DNA of 14,074 nt from Deltaproteobacteria bacterium (GTDB lineage: Bacteria; Desulfobacterota_B; Binatia; Bin18): contig JAAXHF010000675.1 in assembly GCA_012271025.1 (NCBI GenBank), positions 1 to 14,074 of the forward strand, read 5' to 3'. Positions 7,186 to 12,738 of the stretch are shown here, in pieces. The notes below the pieces were generated by a model. It had not been told where the DNA came from and did no database searches. It was given only the letters and a program-made list of their open reading frames with translations. Positions within the stretch are counted from its first letter, which is position 1; each line of letters opens with the position of its first letter. The position numbers were made by a program, and so were the translations under genes.

Positions 7186-7237
7186 AAGAAGAAACGTGTC
7201 ACCAGCCGATATGCTGAAGGACGACACGTTTCCTCTT
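7186..7237. repeat. Palindromic element, copy 2 (tandem with copy 1)
   Basis: This is a 52-nt copy starting 3 nt (GAG) after copy 1. The left arm is AAGAAGAAACGTGTC, with one change from the consensus (G to A at its fifth base), and the right arm is the consensus GACACGTTTCCTCTT. The 22-nt centre ACCAGCCGATATGCTGAAGG+AC contains a perfect inner CAGC/GCTG pair. It is followed at once by CAGACACAC, which also follows copy 3. It sits about 65 nt upstream of pdxJ and would be in its leader if transcription starts upstream. Confidence 0.92.
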
Positions 7238-7254
7238 CAGACACACGCTCTTCC

Positions 7255-7281
7255 CACCAGCCGTCGCTGAAGCGGCTGGTG
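7255..7281. repeat. Hairpin upstream of pdxJ, related to the element centre
   Basis: CACCAGCCG (7255-7263) and CGGCTGGTG (7273-7281) form a perfect 9-bp inverted repeat with a 9-nt loop, ending 20 nt before the pdxJ ATG. Its left arm and loop read ACCAGCCG-TC-GCTGAAG, nearly the centre of copy 2 (ACCAGCCG-ATAT-GCTGAAG), but the 15-bp outer stem is absent. It may be a decayed or rearranged element, or a separate leader hairpin controlling pdxJ. It does not have a U-run, so it is not an intrinsic terminator. Confidence 0.65.
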
Positions 7282-7301
7282 AGAGTGCTCGGATTCGGAC
7301 C

Positions 7302-8045
7302 ATGATCAAACTCAGCGTCAACGTCAATAAAATCGCCACCCTGCGCAACGCCCGGGGAGGCGACCGGCCAAACGTCGTCCACGCCGCCCAAACGTGTATT
7401 GAGGCCGGCTGCCACGGCATTACCGTCCATCCGCGGCCGGACGGTCGTCATATCCGGTATCAGGACGTGCATGATCTGCGGGCGCTGCTGGCCGGACAAG
7501 CGGCGGAGTTCAATATCGAGGGCTACCCTTCGCCCGAGCTACTGAATCTGGTGACTGTGGTGCGGCCGACCCAGTGCACCCTGGTGCCAGACGGCCCGGA
7601 TGTCCTGACCTCGGACCAGGGCTGGAATCTGCGCGGCGACACCCGCTGGCTGGGCGATATTCTGAAACGGCTGGCCCAGGAGGGCGTTCGGACCAGCCTG
7701 TTTCTCGACCCTGATACCGATCAGGTCCGACGGGCCAAAGACCTTGGCGCGGACCGGATTGAGCTGTACACCGAAGGCTATGCCCGGCTGTTCGGGACTC
7801 CGCAGCGCGACCGTGTCTTTGCCCCTTACCGTCAGGCCGCCCTGGCGGCCCGGGCGGCTGAACTGGGGCTGAACGCCGGACACGATTTGAACCTGGATAA
7901 TTTGCCGTATTTTGTGCGACATATACCCGGCCTGCTCGAAGTGTCGATCGGCCACGCCCTGATCTGCGACGCCCTGGATATGGGGCTGCGGGCTGCGGTC
8001 GAGGCGTACTTGCGGGCCTTGAAGAGGAAACGTGTCACCAGCTGA
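7302..8045 (+). CDS. pdxJ: Pyridoxine 5'-phosphate synthase
   Basis: PdxJ condenses 3-amino-1-hydroxyacetone phosphate with 1-deoxyxylulose 5-phosphate, the ring-closing step of DXP-dependent vitamin B6 synthesis in the cytosol. The 247-aa TIM barrel shows the family signatures: SVNVNKIATLRNARGG at the N-terminus, GITVHPRPDGRHIRY, EFNIEGYPS with the active-site Glu, CTLVPD, TSLFLDPD, IELYTE, LNAGHDLNLDNL with the catalytic His, and EVSIGHALICDAL near the phosphate site. E. coli has NIDHIATLRN where this protein has NVNKIATLRN, a variant I recall from Bacteroidota-type PdxJ. The start at 7302 fits the family, though the ribosome binding site is weak. The natural fold ends at about AYLRAL. The last seven residues, KRKRVTS, and the TGA stop are encoded by palindromic element copy 3. 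No other B6 genes are nearby. Confidence 0.96.
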   Translation: MIKLSVNVNKIATLRNARGGDRPNVVHAAQTCIEAGCHGITVHPRPDGRHIRYQDVHDLRALLAGQAAEFNIEGYPSPELLNLVTVVRPTQCTLVPDGPDVLTSDQGWNLRGDTRWLGDILKRLAQEGVRTSLFLDPDTDQVRRAKDLGADRIELYTEGYARLFGTPQRDRVFAPYRQAALAARAAELGLNAGHDLNLDNLPYFVRHIPGLLEVSIGHALICDALDMGLRAAVEAYLRALKRKRVTS

Positions 8046-8073
8046 CATTCTGAAGGACGACACGTTTCCTCTT
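8022..8073. repeat. Palindromic element, copy 3 (overlaps the pdxJ stop)
   Basis: This 52-nt copy has both consensus 15-nt arms (AAGAGGAAACGTGTC and GACACGTTTCCTCTT) and a 22-nt centre differing from copy 2 at four positions. Its first 24 bases are the last seven sense codons and the stop codon of pdxJ. The stop TGA arises in the element centre, where copy 2 has CGA. The element ends 24 nt before the next gene's ATG and is followed, after TAG, by CAGACACAC. The RNA hairpin is followed by only a short U-rich stretch, so it would be a weak terminator or an mRNA-stabilising structure between the two genes. Confidence 0.93.
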
Positions 8074-8097
8074 TAGCAGACACACAGGGGGACACAG

Positions 8098-9108
8098 ATG
8101 CCGGACTATAATCTCTTTTCACTCGGACATTTTCCCTTGGAATGCGGCCAGATCCTGCCCGACGCCAAGCTGGCCTACAAGATCTACGGCGAGCTGAACG
8201 CCCAGAAGAGCAACGCCATCCTGGTTCCGTCCTGGTACAGCGGCAACCACACCGGTTACGAGTTTCTCATCCAGCCGGACCGCTGTCTGGACCCGACCCG
8301 CTACTGCATTATCACCGTCAACATGTTCGCCAACGGGCTGTCCTCGTCGCCCAGCGCCACGCCTGCGCCGCTGAACGGCCCGCACTTTCCGGCCATCAGC
8401 ATCCGGGACAACGTCGCCGCCCAACACCGGCTGGTCCACGACCAGCTGGGCATTGAGAAGCTGGCCCTGGTCGCCGGCTTCTCGATGGGCGCCCAGCAGA
8501 CCTTCCAGTGGGCGGTCAGCCACCCGGACATGGTGGAACGGATTGTGCCGCTGTGCGGTGCGGCGCGGACCACGCCCCACACCTACGTTTTTATCGAGGG
8601 CTTCACCTCGGCCCTCAAGGCCGACGCGGCCTGGAACGGCGGCGAGTATGACACCGCGCCCGACCGTGGGCTGCGCGCCATGGCCCGGGTGTACGCCGGC
8701 TGGGGCTTCTCCCAGGCCTGGTACCGCCAGGAGTTGAACAAGCAGATCGGCCATCCCAGCGTCGAGGATTTTCTAGTCCGCTTCTGGGAGACCTTCTTCT
8801 TGCAGTGCGACGCCAACGATCTGCTGTCTCAGGCCAAGACCTGGCAAACGCACAACGTCGGGGAGACGCCCGGCTTCGGCGGCGATCACAAGCGGGCGCT
8901 GGCCGCAATCACCGCTCGGGCGGTCGTCATGCCGGGCCAGACCGACTTGTATTTTCCGCCCGAGGACAGTGCGGCAGAGGTGGAGAGCATGCCGAACGCA
9001 ATCCTCAAAACCGTGCCGTCCATCTGGGGTCACTTCTGCGGGGCTGGAATCAATCCGGTTGACACCGATTTTATCGACCGGGCGATCAAGGACTGTCTGG
9101 CTGAGTAG
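8098..9108 (+). CDS. MetX-like alpha/beta hydrolase (homoserine acetyltransferase superfamily)
   Basis: This 336-aa protein has the alpha/beta-hydrolase layout of homoserine O-acetyltransferase (MetX) relatives. It opens with LPDAKLAYKIYGELN, matching the MetX opening (leaY.tyGeLn). It also has the WYSGNHTGYEFLI and ISIRDNVAAQHRLVHDQLGI segments. The nucleophile Ser129 lies in GFSMGAQQTFQW, the catalytic Asp in GQTDLYFPPED, and the His in WGHFCGAG. True MetX enzymes usually read GGSMGGMQALEW at the elbow, so the divergence here suggests a hydrolase or an acyltransferase of other specificity rather than methionine synthesis. An AGGGGGA ribosome binding site (8086-8092) lies five bases before the ATG. 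It follows pdxJ by 52 nt, with element copy 3 between them, and is 8 nt ahead of the DUF4258 gene. Confidence 0.9.
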   Translation: MPDYNLFSLGHFPLECGQILPDAKLAYKIYGELNAQKSNAILVPSWYSGNHTGYEFLIQPDRCLDPTRYCIITVNMFANGLSSSPSATPAPLNGPHFPAISIRDNVAAQHRLVHDQLGIEKLALVAGFSMGAQQTFQWAVSHPDMVERIVPLCGAARTTPHTYVFIEGFTSALKADAAWNGGEYDTAPDRGLRAMARVYAGWGFSQAWYRQELNKQIGHPSVEDFLVRFWETFFLQCDANDLLSQAKTWQTHNVGETPGFGGDHKRALAAITARAVVMPGQTDLYFPPEDSAAEVESMPNAILKTVPSIWGHFCGAGINPVDTDFIDRAIKDCLAE

Positions 9109-9116
9109 CGGAGCAG

Positions 9117-9365
9117 ATGAAAATCCGTCTGCATCCGCACGCACAAGGGCGGCTGGCTGAGCGAGGAGCGACTGAGGCCGAGGTCGTAGCTACAGTCGAG
9201 CAAGGAGAGTCTTTCCCCGCCAAGCGTGGCAGAACCGGCTTTCGCAGAAATTTTGTATTTGAAAACACCTGGCGAGGCCGTTGGTATGCCACCAAGCAGA
9301 TTGAAGCCTACGCCGTCGAGGAAGATGCTTGGCTCGTCATTACACTGATTGTCAAGTATTTTTAG
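9117..9365 (+). CDS. DUF4258 protein, putative toxin-like partner
   Basis: This 82-aa protein resembles DUF4258 proteins. It has an N-terminal strand with HPHAQGRLAERG, a helix with ATEAEVVATVEQGE, and then beta strands with GFRRNFVFE, RWYATKQIEAYAVEEDAWLVITLIVKYF. The N-terminal H-x8-RG pattern (HAQGRLAERGA) and terminal V-T-L/Y-F strand are typical of this RelE/BrnT-like small fold. DUF4258 genes are often paired with a DUF2283 gene in toxin-antitoxin-like modules, and that partner follows here by 18 nt. The start at 9117 lies 8 nt after the hydrolase stop with a GGAG near it. GC is markedly low (47% on line 9241-9300, hand count), unlike the flanking enzymes. Toxic activity is inferred, not shown. 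Confidence 0.85.
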   Translation: MKIRLHPHAQGRLAERGATEAEVVATVEQGESFPAKRGRTGFRRNFVFENTWRGRWYATKQIEAYAVEEDAWLVITLIVKYF

Positions 9366-9383
9366 CAGCCAGGAGCATGCGGT

Positions 9384-9620
9384 ATGAAACTGACCTATGA
9401 CCCACGCTACAACATCGCGTATCTGCAGCTGCACGAAAAGACTGCTCAGGTCGAGACGCTTCACATCAGCGACGAGCTGAATATCGACCTCGCCCCGGAT
9501 GGAACGGTGTACGGCATTGAGCTGTTGAACGCGAACGCCCAGCTACAAGCCACAGACCAGGGCAAACTGGTCATCATCAACGAAGCCCTGGGACAGCGTC
9601 AGGAAGTCTCTTTCAAGTAA
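9384..9620 (+). CDS. DUF2283 protein, putative antitoxin-like partner
   Basis: This 78-aa protein matches the DUF2283 family. It begins MKLTYDPRYNIAYLQL, the standard family opening (k.tYD.eaDaLYi.l), followed by VETLHISDELNIDLAPDGTVYGIELLNANAQL, in which the D-x-D-x-G-x-(V/I)-x-GIE(L/I)L hairpin is diagnostic. The C-terminal third is variable. The start at 9384 has AGGAG (9371-9375) eight bases upstream. It lies 18 nt after the DUF4258 gene in the same operon, and such pairs are often treated as toxin-antitoxin-like systems with DUF2283 as the likely antitoxin. It converges with the rhodanese gene, and the 26 nt between their stops show no terminator hairpin. Confidence 0.88.
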   Translation: MKLTYDPRYNIAYLQLHEKTAQVETLHISDELNIDLAPDGTVYGIELLNANAQLQATDQGKLVIINEALGQRQEVSFK

Positions 9621-9646
9621 GGACGGACGCATAGGCCAATTCAGCG

Positions 9647-10096
9647 TTACGACGCCACCCCGGCTTTGGCGGCCAGCGAGGCGTAGCTGACCCCCTCGCC
9701 GTTATCGGTACCGATCGGCAGCCCGGCATCACGCCAGCCCGCCACCGTCCGCCCGGCCGGGGTCTGCCCCCCTCCGAATCCGCCCTGCATATTGGTCACA
9801 TCGCTGTAGCCGGCCTGCTGCATGAGTTCGGCGGCGCGCTGGGAACGTCCGCCGGCCTGGCAGCCGACAATGACCGTCACCCCTTTGGCGATATTGGCCT
9901 CGACAACCGTCTGAAAATTCGGGTTCGGACTCGGCTGGCGGGTCGCCAGATCAAAAAAGATGACCGGGATATTAATCGCCCCCTCGGGATGACCGGCGGT
10001 GAACTCGGCCTCGGTCCGCACGTCCAGATAGATGACCGACGGATCGCTGCTGAGCGTCCGGTAGGCTTGGGGCGGGGTGGTTTGTTTGACCGGCAT
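9647..10096 (-). CDS. Single-domain rhodanese-like sulfurtransferase
   Basis: This 149-aa rhodanese domain is of the type that transfers sulfane sulfur from thiosulfate or persulfides to thiol acceptors in the cytosol. Seen features: the CH2A-like segment VIYLDVRTEAEFTAGHPEGAINIPV at about 21-45, the active-site loop CQAGGRS with nucleophile Cys79, and the C-terminal WRDAGLPI motif in place of the usual W...GLPV. The loop length of six residues after Cys fits sulfurtransferase rather than Cdc25-like phosphatase activity. The ATG at 10096 is supported by GAGAGGAG seven to eight bases upstream. The frame remains open upstream, but only as antisense of the crotonase gene. No signal peptide is present. 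It is transcribed divergently from the crotonase gene. Confidence 0.92.
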   Translation of the reverse strand: MPVKQTTPPQAYRTLSSDPSVIYLDVRTEAEFTAGHPEGAINIPVIFFDLATRQPSPNPNFQTVVEANIAKGVTVIVGCQAGGRSQRAAELMQQAGYSDVTNMQGGFGGGQTPAGRTVAGWRDAGLPIGTDNGEGVSYASLAAKAGVAS

Positions 10097-10225
10097 ACGC
10101 GGCTCCTCTCTTTCGCTAACGACCAGAATTCTATATGGGATCAGAGCCAGAACATGTTCGGTGATCCTGTCCGCCCAGTCAAGCGGACAAGCAGGCGGGA
10201 CACCGACGCGCAAAAGGAGAACACG
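10097..10225. promoter_or_regulatory. Divergent intergenic region with a 22-bp operator-like dyad
   Basis: This 129-nt gap separates the rhodanese and crotonase start codons. It holds a perfect 7-bp inverted repeat, TGTCCGC (10168-10174) and GCGGACA (10183-10189), spaced by 8 nt, ending 36 nt before the crotonase ATG. The size and position fit an operator for a dimeric regulator of the TetR or MarR kind, but no such regulator gene is in the window. A -10-like TAGAAT (minus strand, 10133-10128) could serve the rhodanese gene; no matching -35 is clear. The strong AAGGAGA (10214-10220) is the crotonase ribosome binding site. Confidence 0.4.
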
Positions 10226-11017
10226 ATGGGAGACGCTGTCCTGTTGGAACGCCAAGGCCGGGTGGCCACGATTACCCTCAACCGCCCCGACCAGTTCAAC
10301 GTCATGAACACCGAGCTGTCGGTCGGCTTGCGCCAGTCCCTCCAGGAATGCGCCGACGATAGCGATGTCCGGGCGGTCATCCTGACCGGCAACGGCCGAG
10401 CCTTCAGCGGCGGCGGGGATATCAAGTTTTTTGTCAGCGAGCTGAAAACCCGCACCATCGGCCCCAGCTTCGAGAAGATGATGCCCATGCTGCACGCGGC
10501 AATCAGTCTGGTCCGCGAGATTCAAAAGCCGGTGATCGCCGCCCTGAACGGCGTAGCCGCAGGCGGAGGGCTGGGATTGGCCCTGGCCTGCGATTTCCGG
10601 ATTGTGTCGGACAAAGCCAGTCTGGTGACCGCTTTTCTGGGTATCGGGGCCAGCCCGGACTCCAGCTCGACCTTCTTTCTGCCCCGCTTTGTCGGCATGG
10701 GAAAGGCGACCGAGCTGTTCATGCGCAACACCCCGGTGTCGGCTCAAGAGGCGCTCGAGCTGGGCTTGGCCACCGCAGTCGTGCCGCCCGAAAAGGTGCT
10801 GGAAGAAGCCGGGCGTCTGGCCGACGAGCTGGCCCAGGGGCCGACCGCAGCCTTCGGTCGGACCAAGCTGCTGCTCAACCAGAGCTTTGGCAGCTCGTTT
10901 CAGGAACAGCTGCACAGCGAAGCGCGCTCCATTACCATCTCGGCCCAGTCGCCCGATTTTGCCGAGGGGGTGACGGCCTTTGTGGAAAAACGCAAGCCGA
11001 GCTTCAAGGGAAAGTAG
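10226..11017 (+). CDS. Enoyl-CoA hydratase/isomerase family protein (PaaG-like)
   Basis: This 263-aa crotonase-fold enzyme acts on acyl-CoA thioesters. Visible motifs: NRPDQFNVMN (19-28), the first oxyanion-hole loop AFSGGGDI (59-66), and the second loop GVAAGGGLGLALACDFRI (109-126). The segment at 137-153 reads FLGIGASPDSSSTFFLP. Hydratases have a glutamate pair in this region; the SPDS...FFLPR pattern with Asp145 is that of PaaG-like ring isomerases or delta3,delta2-enoyl-CoA isomerases. Isomerase activity is thus more likely than hydration. The start at 10226 is set by AAGGAGA six bases upstream; the frame stays open further upstream without homology. It is followed after 8 nt by the quinone-reductase-like gene, a likely operon. 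Confidence 0.93.
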   Translation: MGDAVLLERQGRVATITLNRPDQFNVMNTELSVGLRQSLQECADDSDVRAVILTGNGRAFSGGGDIKFFVSELKTRTIGPSFEKMMPMLHAAISLVREIQKPVIAALNGVAAGGGLGLALACDFRIVSDKASLVTAFLGIGASPDSSSTFFLPRFVGMGKATELFMRNTPVSAQEALELGLATAVVPPEKVLEEAGRLADELAQGPTAAFGRTKLLLNQSFGSSFQEQLHSEARSITISAQSPDFAEGVTAFVEKRKPSFKGK

Positions 11018-11025
11018 GTCCATCC

Positions 11026-12003
11026 ATGAAAGCCATTACCTTTGCAAAGCCCGGTGGACCGGAGGTCTTGGGACTCGGCGAGGTGCCCGACCCGGCGCCG
11101 AACCCACACCAGCTGCTCGTTCGGGTTCGCGCCTCTGCCCTCAATCGTGCCGACACCATGCAGCGCATCGGCGCCTATCCGCCGCCACCCGGCGAATCGG
11201 ACATCCTGGGGCTGGAGCTGGCCGGCGAGGTCGAGGCGGTCGGCTCCGCAGTCCAGGGCTTTGGGCCGGGCGACCGCGTCTTCGGTCTGGTTGGCAGCGG
11301 CGGCTATGCCGAGAAGGCCGTGATTGACGCGCGGATGGCCATGCCGATCCCGGACGGCTGGAGCTTCAGCCAAGCCGCAGCCGTGCCCGAAGTCTACTTC
11401 ACAGCCCAGGAAACAATCTTCAGCCTCGGTGGCCTCCAAGCCGGCGAGACCATTCTGATCCACGCCGGAGCGAGTGGGGTCGGGACGGCCGGTATTCAGA
11501 TGGCTCGGGAGACGGGCGCCCGGATTCTGATTACCGCCGGGTCTGCGGAGAAAATCCGGCGCTGCATCGCACTCGGGGCGGAGGCAGGCTGCAACTACAA
11601 AGAGCAGGACTTCGTCGAGTGGGCCCACGGGCTGACCCAGGGCCAGGGCGTAGACGTCATTGAGGACTTCATCGGCGCGGCCTACTGGGACAAGAACCTG
11701 CGCAGCCTGAAGGTCGGCGGCCGCCTGGTGCTGGTCGGTCTGATGGGCGGGGTCAAGGTCGAGACCAACCTGGGCCTGATTCTGAGCAGACGCTTGCAGA
11801 TCTTTGGCTCCGTGCTGCGCAGCCGTACGCTGGAGGAAAAAATCGCCATCACCCAGCGCTTCAGGCAGAACTGGCTGCCGCTGCTGGTCGCGGGCAAAAT
11901 CAGGCCGATTATTGATACGGTTTTTCCTCTGGCCCAAGCCGCCGAGGCGCACCGCTACATGGAAGACAACCGCAACTTCGGCAAGATCATGCTGGAGGTC
12001 TAA
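11026..12003 (+). CDS. NAD(P)H:quinone oxidoreductase-like MDR protein (PIG3/QOR type)
   Basis: This 325-aa zinc-free medium-chain dehydrogenase/reductase is of the quinone-oxidoreductase type, closest in pattern to TIG/PIG3 (TIGR02824). Evidence: MKAITFAKPGGPEVL opening, SALNRADTMQRIGAYPPPPG at 37-56, GLELAGEVEAVG, and the Rossmann motif GASGVG at 148-153 with HA before it. There are no catalytic-zinc Cys/His ligands, which separates it from the alcohol dehydrogenase in this window. A serine in AGSAEKIRR after the second strand suggests NADPH preference, as in QOR. Likely reduction is of quinones or enones, in the cytosol. The gene starts 8 nt after the crotonase stop, so the two are probably co-expressed in acyl-CoA or aromatic turnover. 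Its stop is only 3 nt from the end of the converging NUDIX gene. Confidence 0.93.
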   Translation: MKAITFAKPGGPEVLGLGEVPDPAPNPHQLLVRVRASALNRADTMQRIGAYPPPPGESDILGLELAGEVEAVGSAVQGFGPGDRVFGLVGSGGYAEKAVIDARMAMPIPDGWSFSQAAAVPEVYFTAQETIFSLGGLQAGETILIHAGASGVGTAGIQMARETGARILITAGSAEKIRRCIALGAEAGCNYKEQDFVEWAHGLTQGQGVDVIEDFIGAAYWDKNLRSLKVGGRLVLVGLMGGVKVETNLGLILSRRLQIFGSVLRSRTLEEKIAITQRFRQNWLPLLVAGKIRPIIDTVFPLAQAAEAHRYMEDNRNFGKIMLEV

Positions 12004-12006
12004 TCC

Positions 12007-12681
12007 TTACAGCTTCTGCTCGTAGCGCCAGCCGCTTTTCAGCATCCACAGCCGGTGCCGGGCGCCGGGCGCGGCGGGGTCCTCGGTCTCATAGCCGGCA
12101 TCGCCCTGGTACAGGCAACACGCCCCACCCGAGACTTTCTGAATGCGGGGAAAAAAGACCTCCGGCTCGCGCTCGGCCAGGCGGCGCAGAGCTTGGTCCA
12201 CCGTCTGAAAAGCGGACAGCTTGGTAATCGAGACAAAGGTCGGCGGCGGCAGCTCGATCTCTCCGGCTTTTTGGGCAGCCAGGGCTTTTTCGGGCCGCAT
12301 CCAGCTGTGATCGTGGATTTCGTCGCCGTCAACCGCAACCGCCCCCCGTCCGGCTGGAGCGACAAAGAACCAGGTCGAGAAGCGCTTGGGCCGAATGATA
12401 GGGGTCGTCCAGTGAGAAAAGAAGACCAGTTTTTCGGCCCCGATCATCAGGTTGGCCTCTTCGTAAGCCTCGCGCACGGCCGCGTTACGGGCTGCGGCCA
12501 GCAGGTCGTCCTCGGCGCCGCTGACATGGTCGGCGGCGTCAATGTGGCCGCCGGGAAAAACCCAGGCGCCGCCGTGGAAGGCCAGCCGGGAGTTGCGGCG
12601 CAACAGCAGGGTTTCCAGGCCGGCGGGCGTGTCGCGCAGCACGATGACGGTCGCCGACGGAGCAGGAGCGGTGTCTGACAT
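12007..12681 (-). CDS. NUDIX hydrolase (NUDT19-like layout)
   Basis: This 224-aa protein cleaves nucleoside diphosphates linked to another moiety. The N-terminal strand ATVIVLRDTPAGLETLLLRRNSRLAFHGGAWVFPGGHID leads to the helix of the Nudix box, AAVREAYEEANLMI, where the RE..EE metal-binding residues are intact. The box is stretched: an Asp/Ala-rich insertion separates GGHID from REAYEE, and the usual Gly after EE-x is Asn. This extended box and the 'SRxxFxGGxxVFPGG' lead-in are features of NUDT19-type coenzyme A diphosphatases and relatives. The start at 12681 is preceded by a modest ACAGGA. It lies downstream of the NHL gene but behind a terminator, so it probably uses its own promoter. Confidence 0.9.
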   Translation of the reverse strand: MSDTAPAPSATVIVLRDTPAGLETLLLRRNSRLAFHGGAWVFPGGHIDAADHVSGAEDDLLAAARNAAVREAYEEANLMIGAEKLVFFSHWTTPIIRPKRFSTWFFVAPAGRGAVAVDGDEIHDHSWMRPEKALAAQKAGEIELPPPTFVSITKLSAFQTVDQALRRLAEREPEVFFPRIQKVSGGACCLYQGDAGYETEDPAAPGARHRLWMLKSGWRYEQKL

Positions 12682-12694
12682 GGATGTATCCTGT

Positions 12695-12722
12695 AAAAAA
12701 GGGCAGCCCCGGGGGGCTGCCC
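12695..12722 (-). terminator. Intrinsic terminator of the NHL/SMP-30-like gene
   Basis: On the minus strand GGGCAGCCC and GGGCTGCCC form a perfect 9-bp GC-rich stem with a 4-nt loop, followed at once by six T (12700-12695). It begins about 16 nt after the propeller gene's stop and ends 13 nt before the NUDIX start, so it should end the propeller transcript. The stem with its flanking GTAGGGGCAGCC text resembles dispersed hairpins seen in many high-GC environmental genomes. Confidence 0.85.
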
Positions 12723-12738
12723 CTACCAGCCCTTGCGA

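Noticed and set aside
7130..7237. Possible CRISPR array formed by the repeated GAAACGTGTC/GACACGTTTC units
   Set aside because: The similarity covers the whole 52-nt unit including the centre, the spacer is only 3 nt, and the third copy is 0.8 kb away inside a gene end. No cas genes are present.
7079..7301. Riboswitch or T-box in front of pdxJ or argE
   Set aside because: The space is filled by the three simple palindromes; no conserved aptamer core that I know is visible.
7143..7499. Minus-strand open frame running from pdxJ through element copies 1 and 2
   Set aside because: It is antisense to pdxJ and only open because the elements lack stops in that frame; no ribosome binding site or family motif.
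10097..11023. N-terminal extension of the rhodanese gene
   Set aside because: The extension is antisense to the crotonase gene; a clear ribosome binding site and homology support the start at 10096.
12004..12006. Bidirectional terminator between the quinone-reductase and NUDIX genes
   Set aside because: Only 3 nt separate the two stop codons and no hairpin with a T-run is seen around them.
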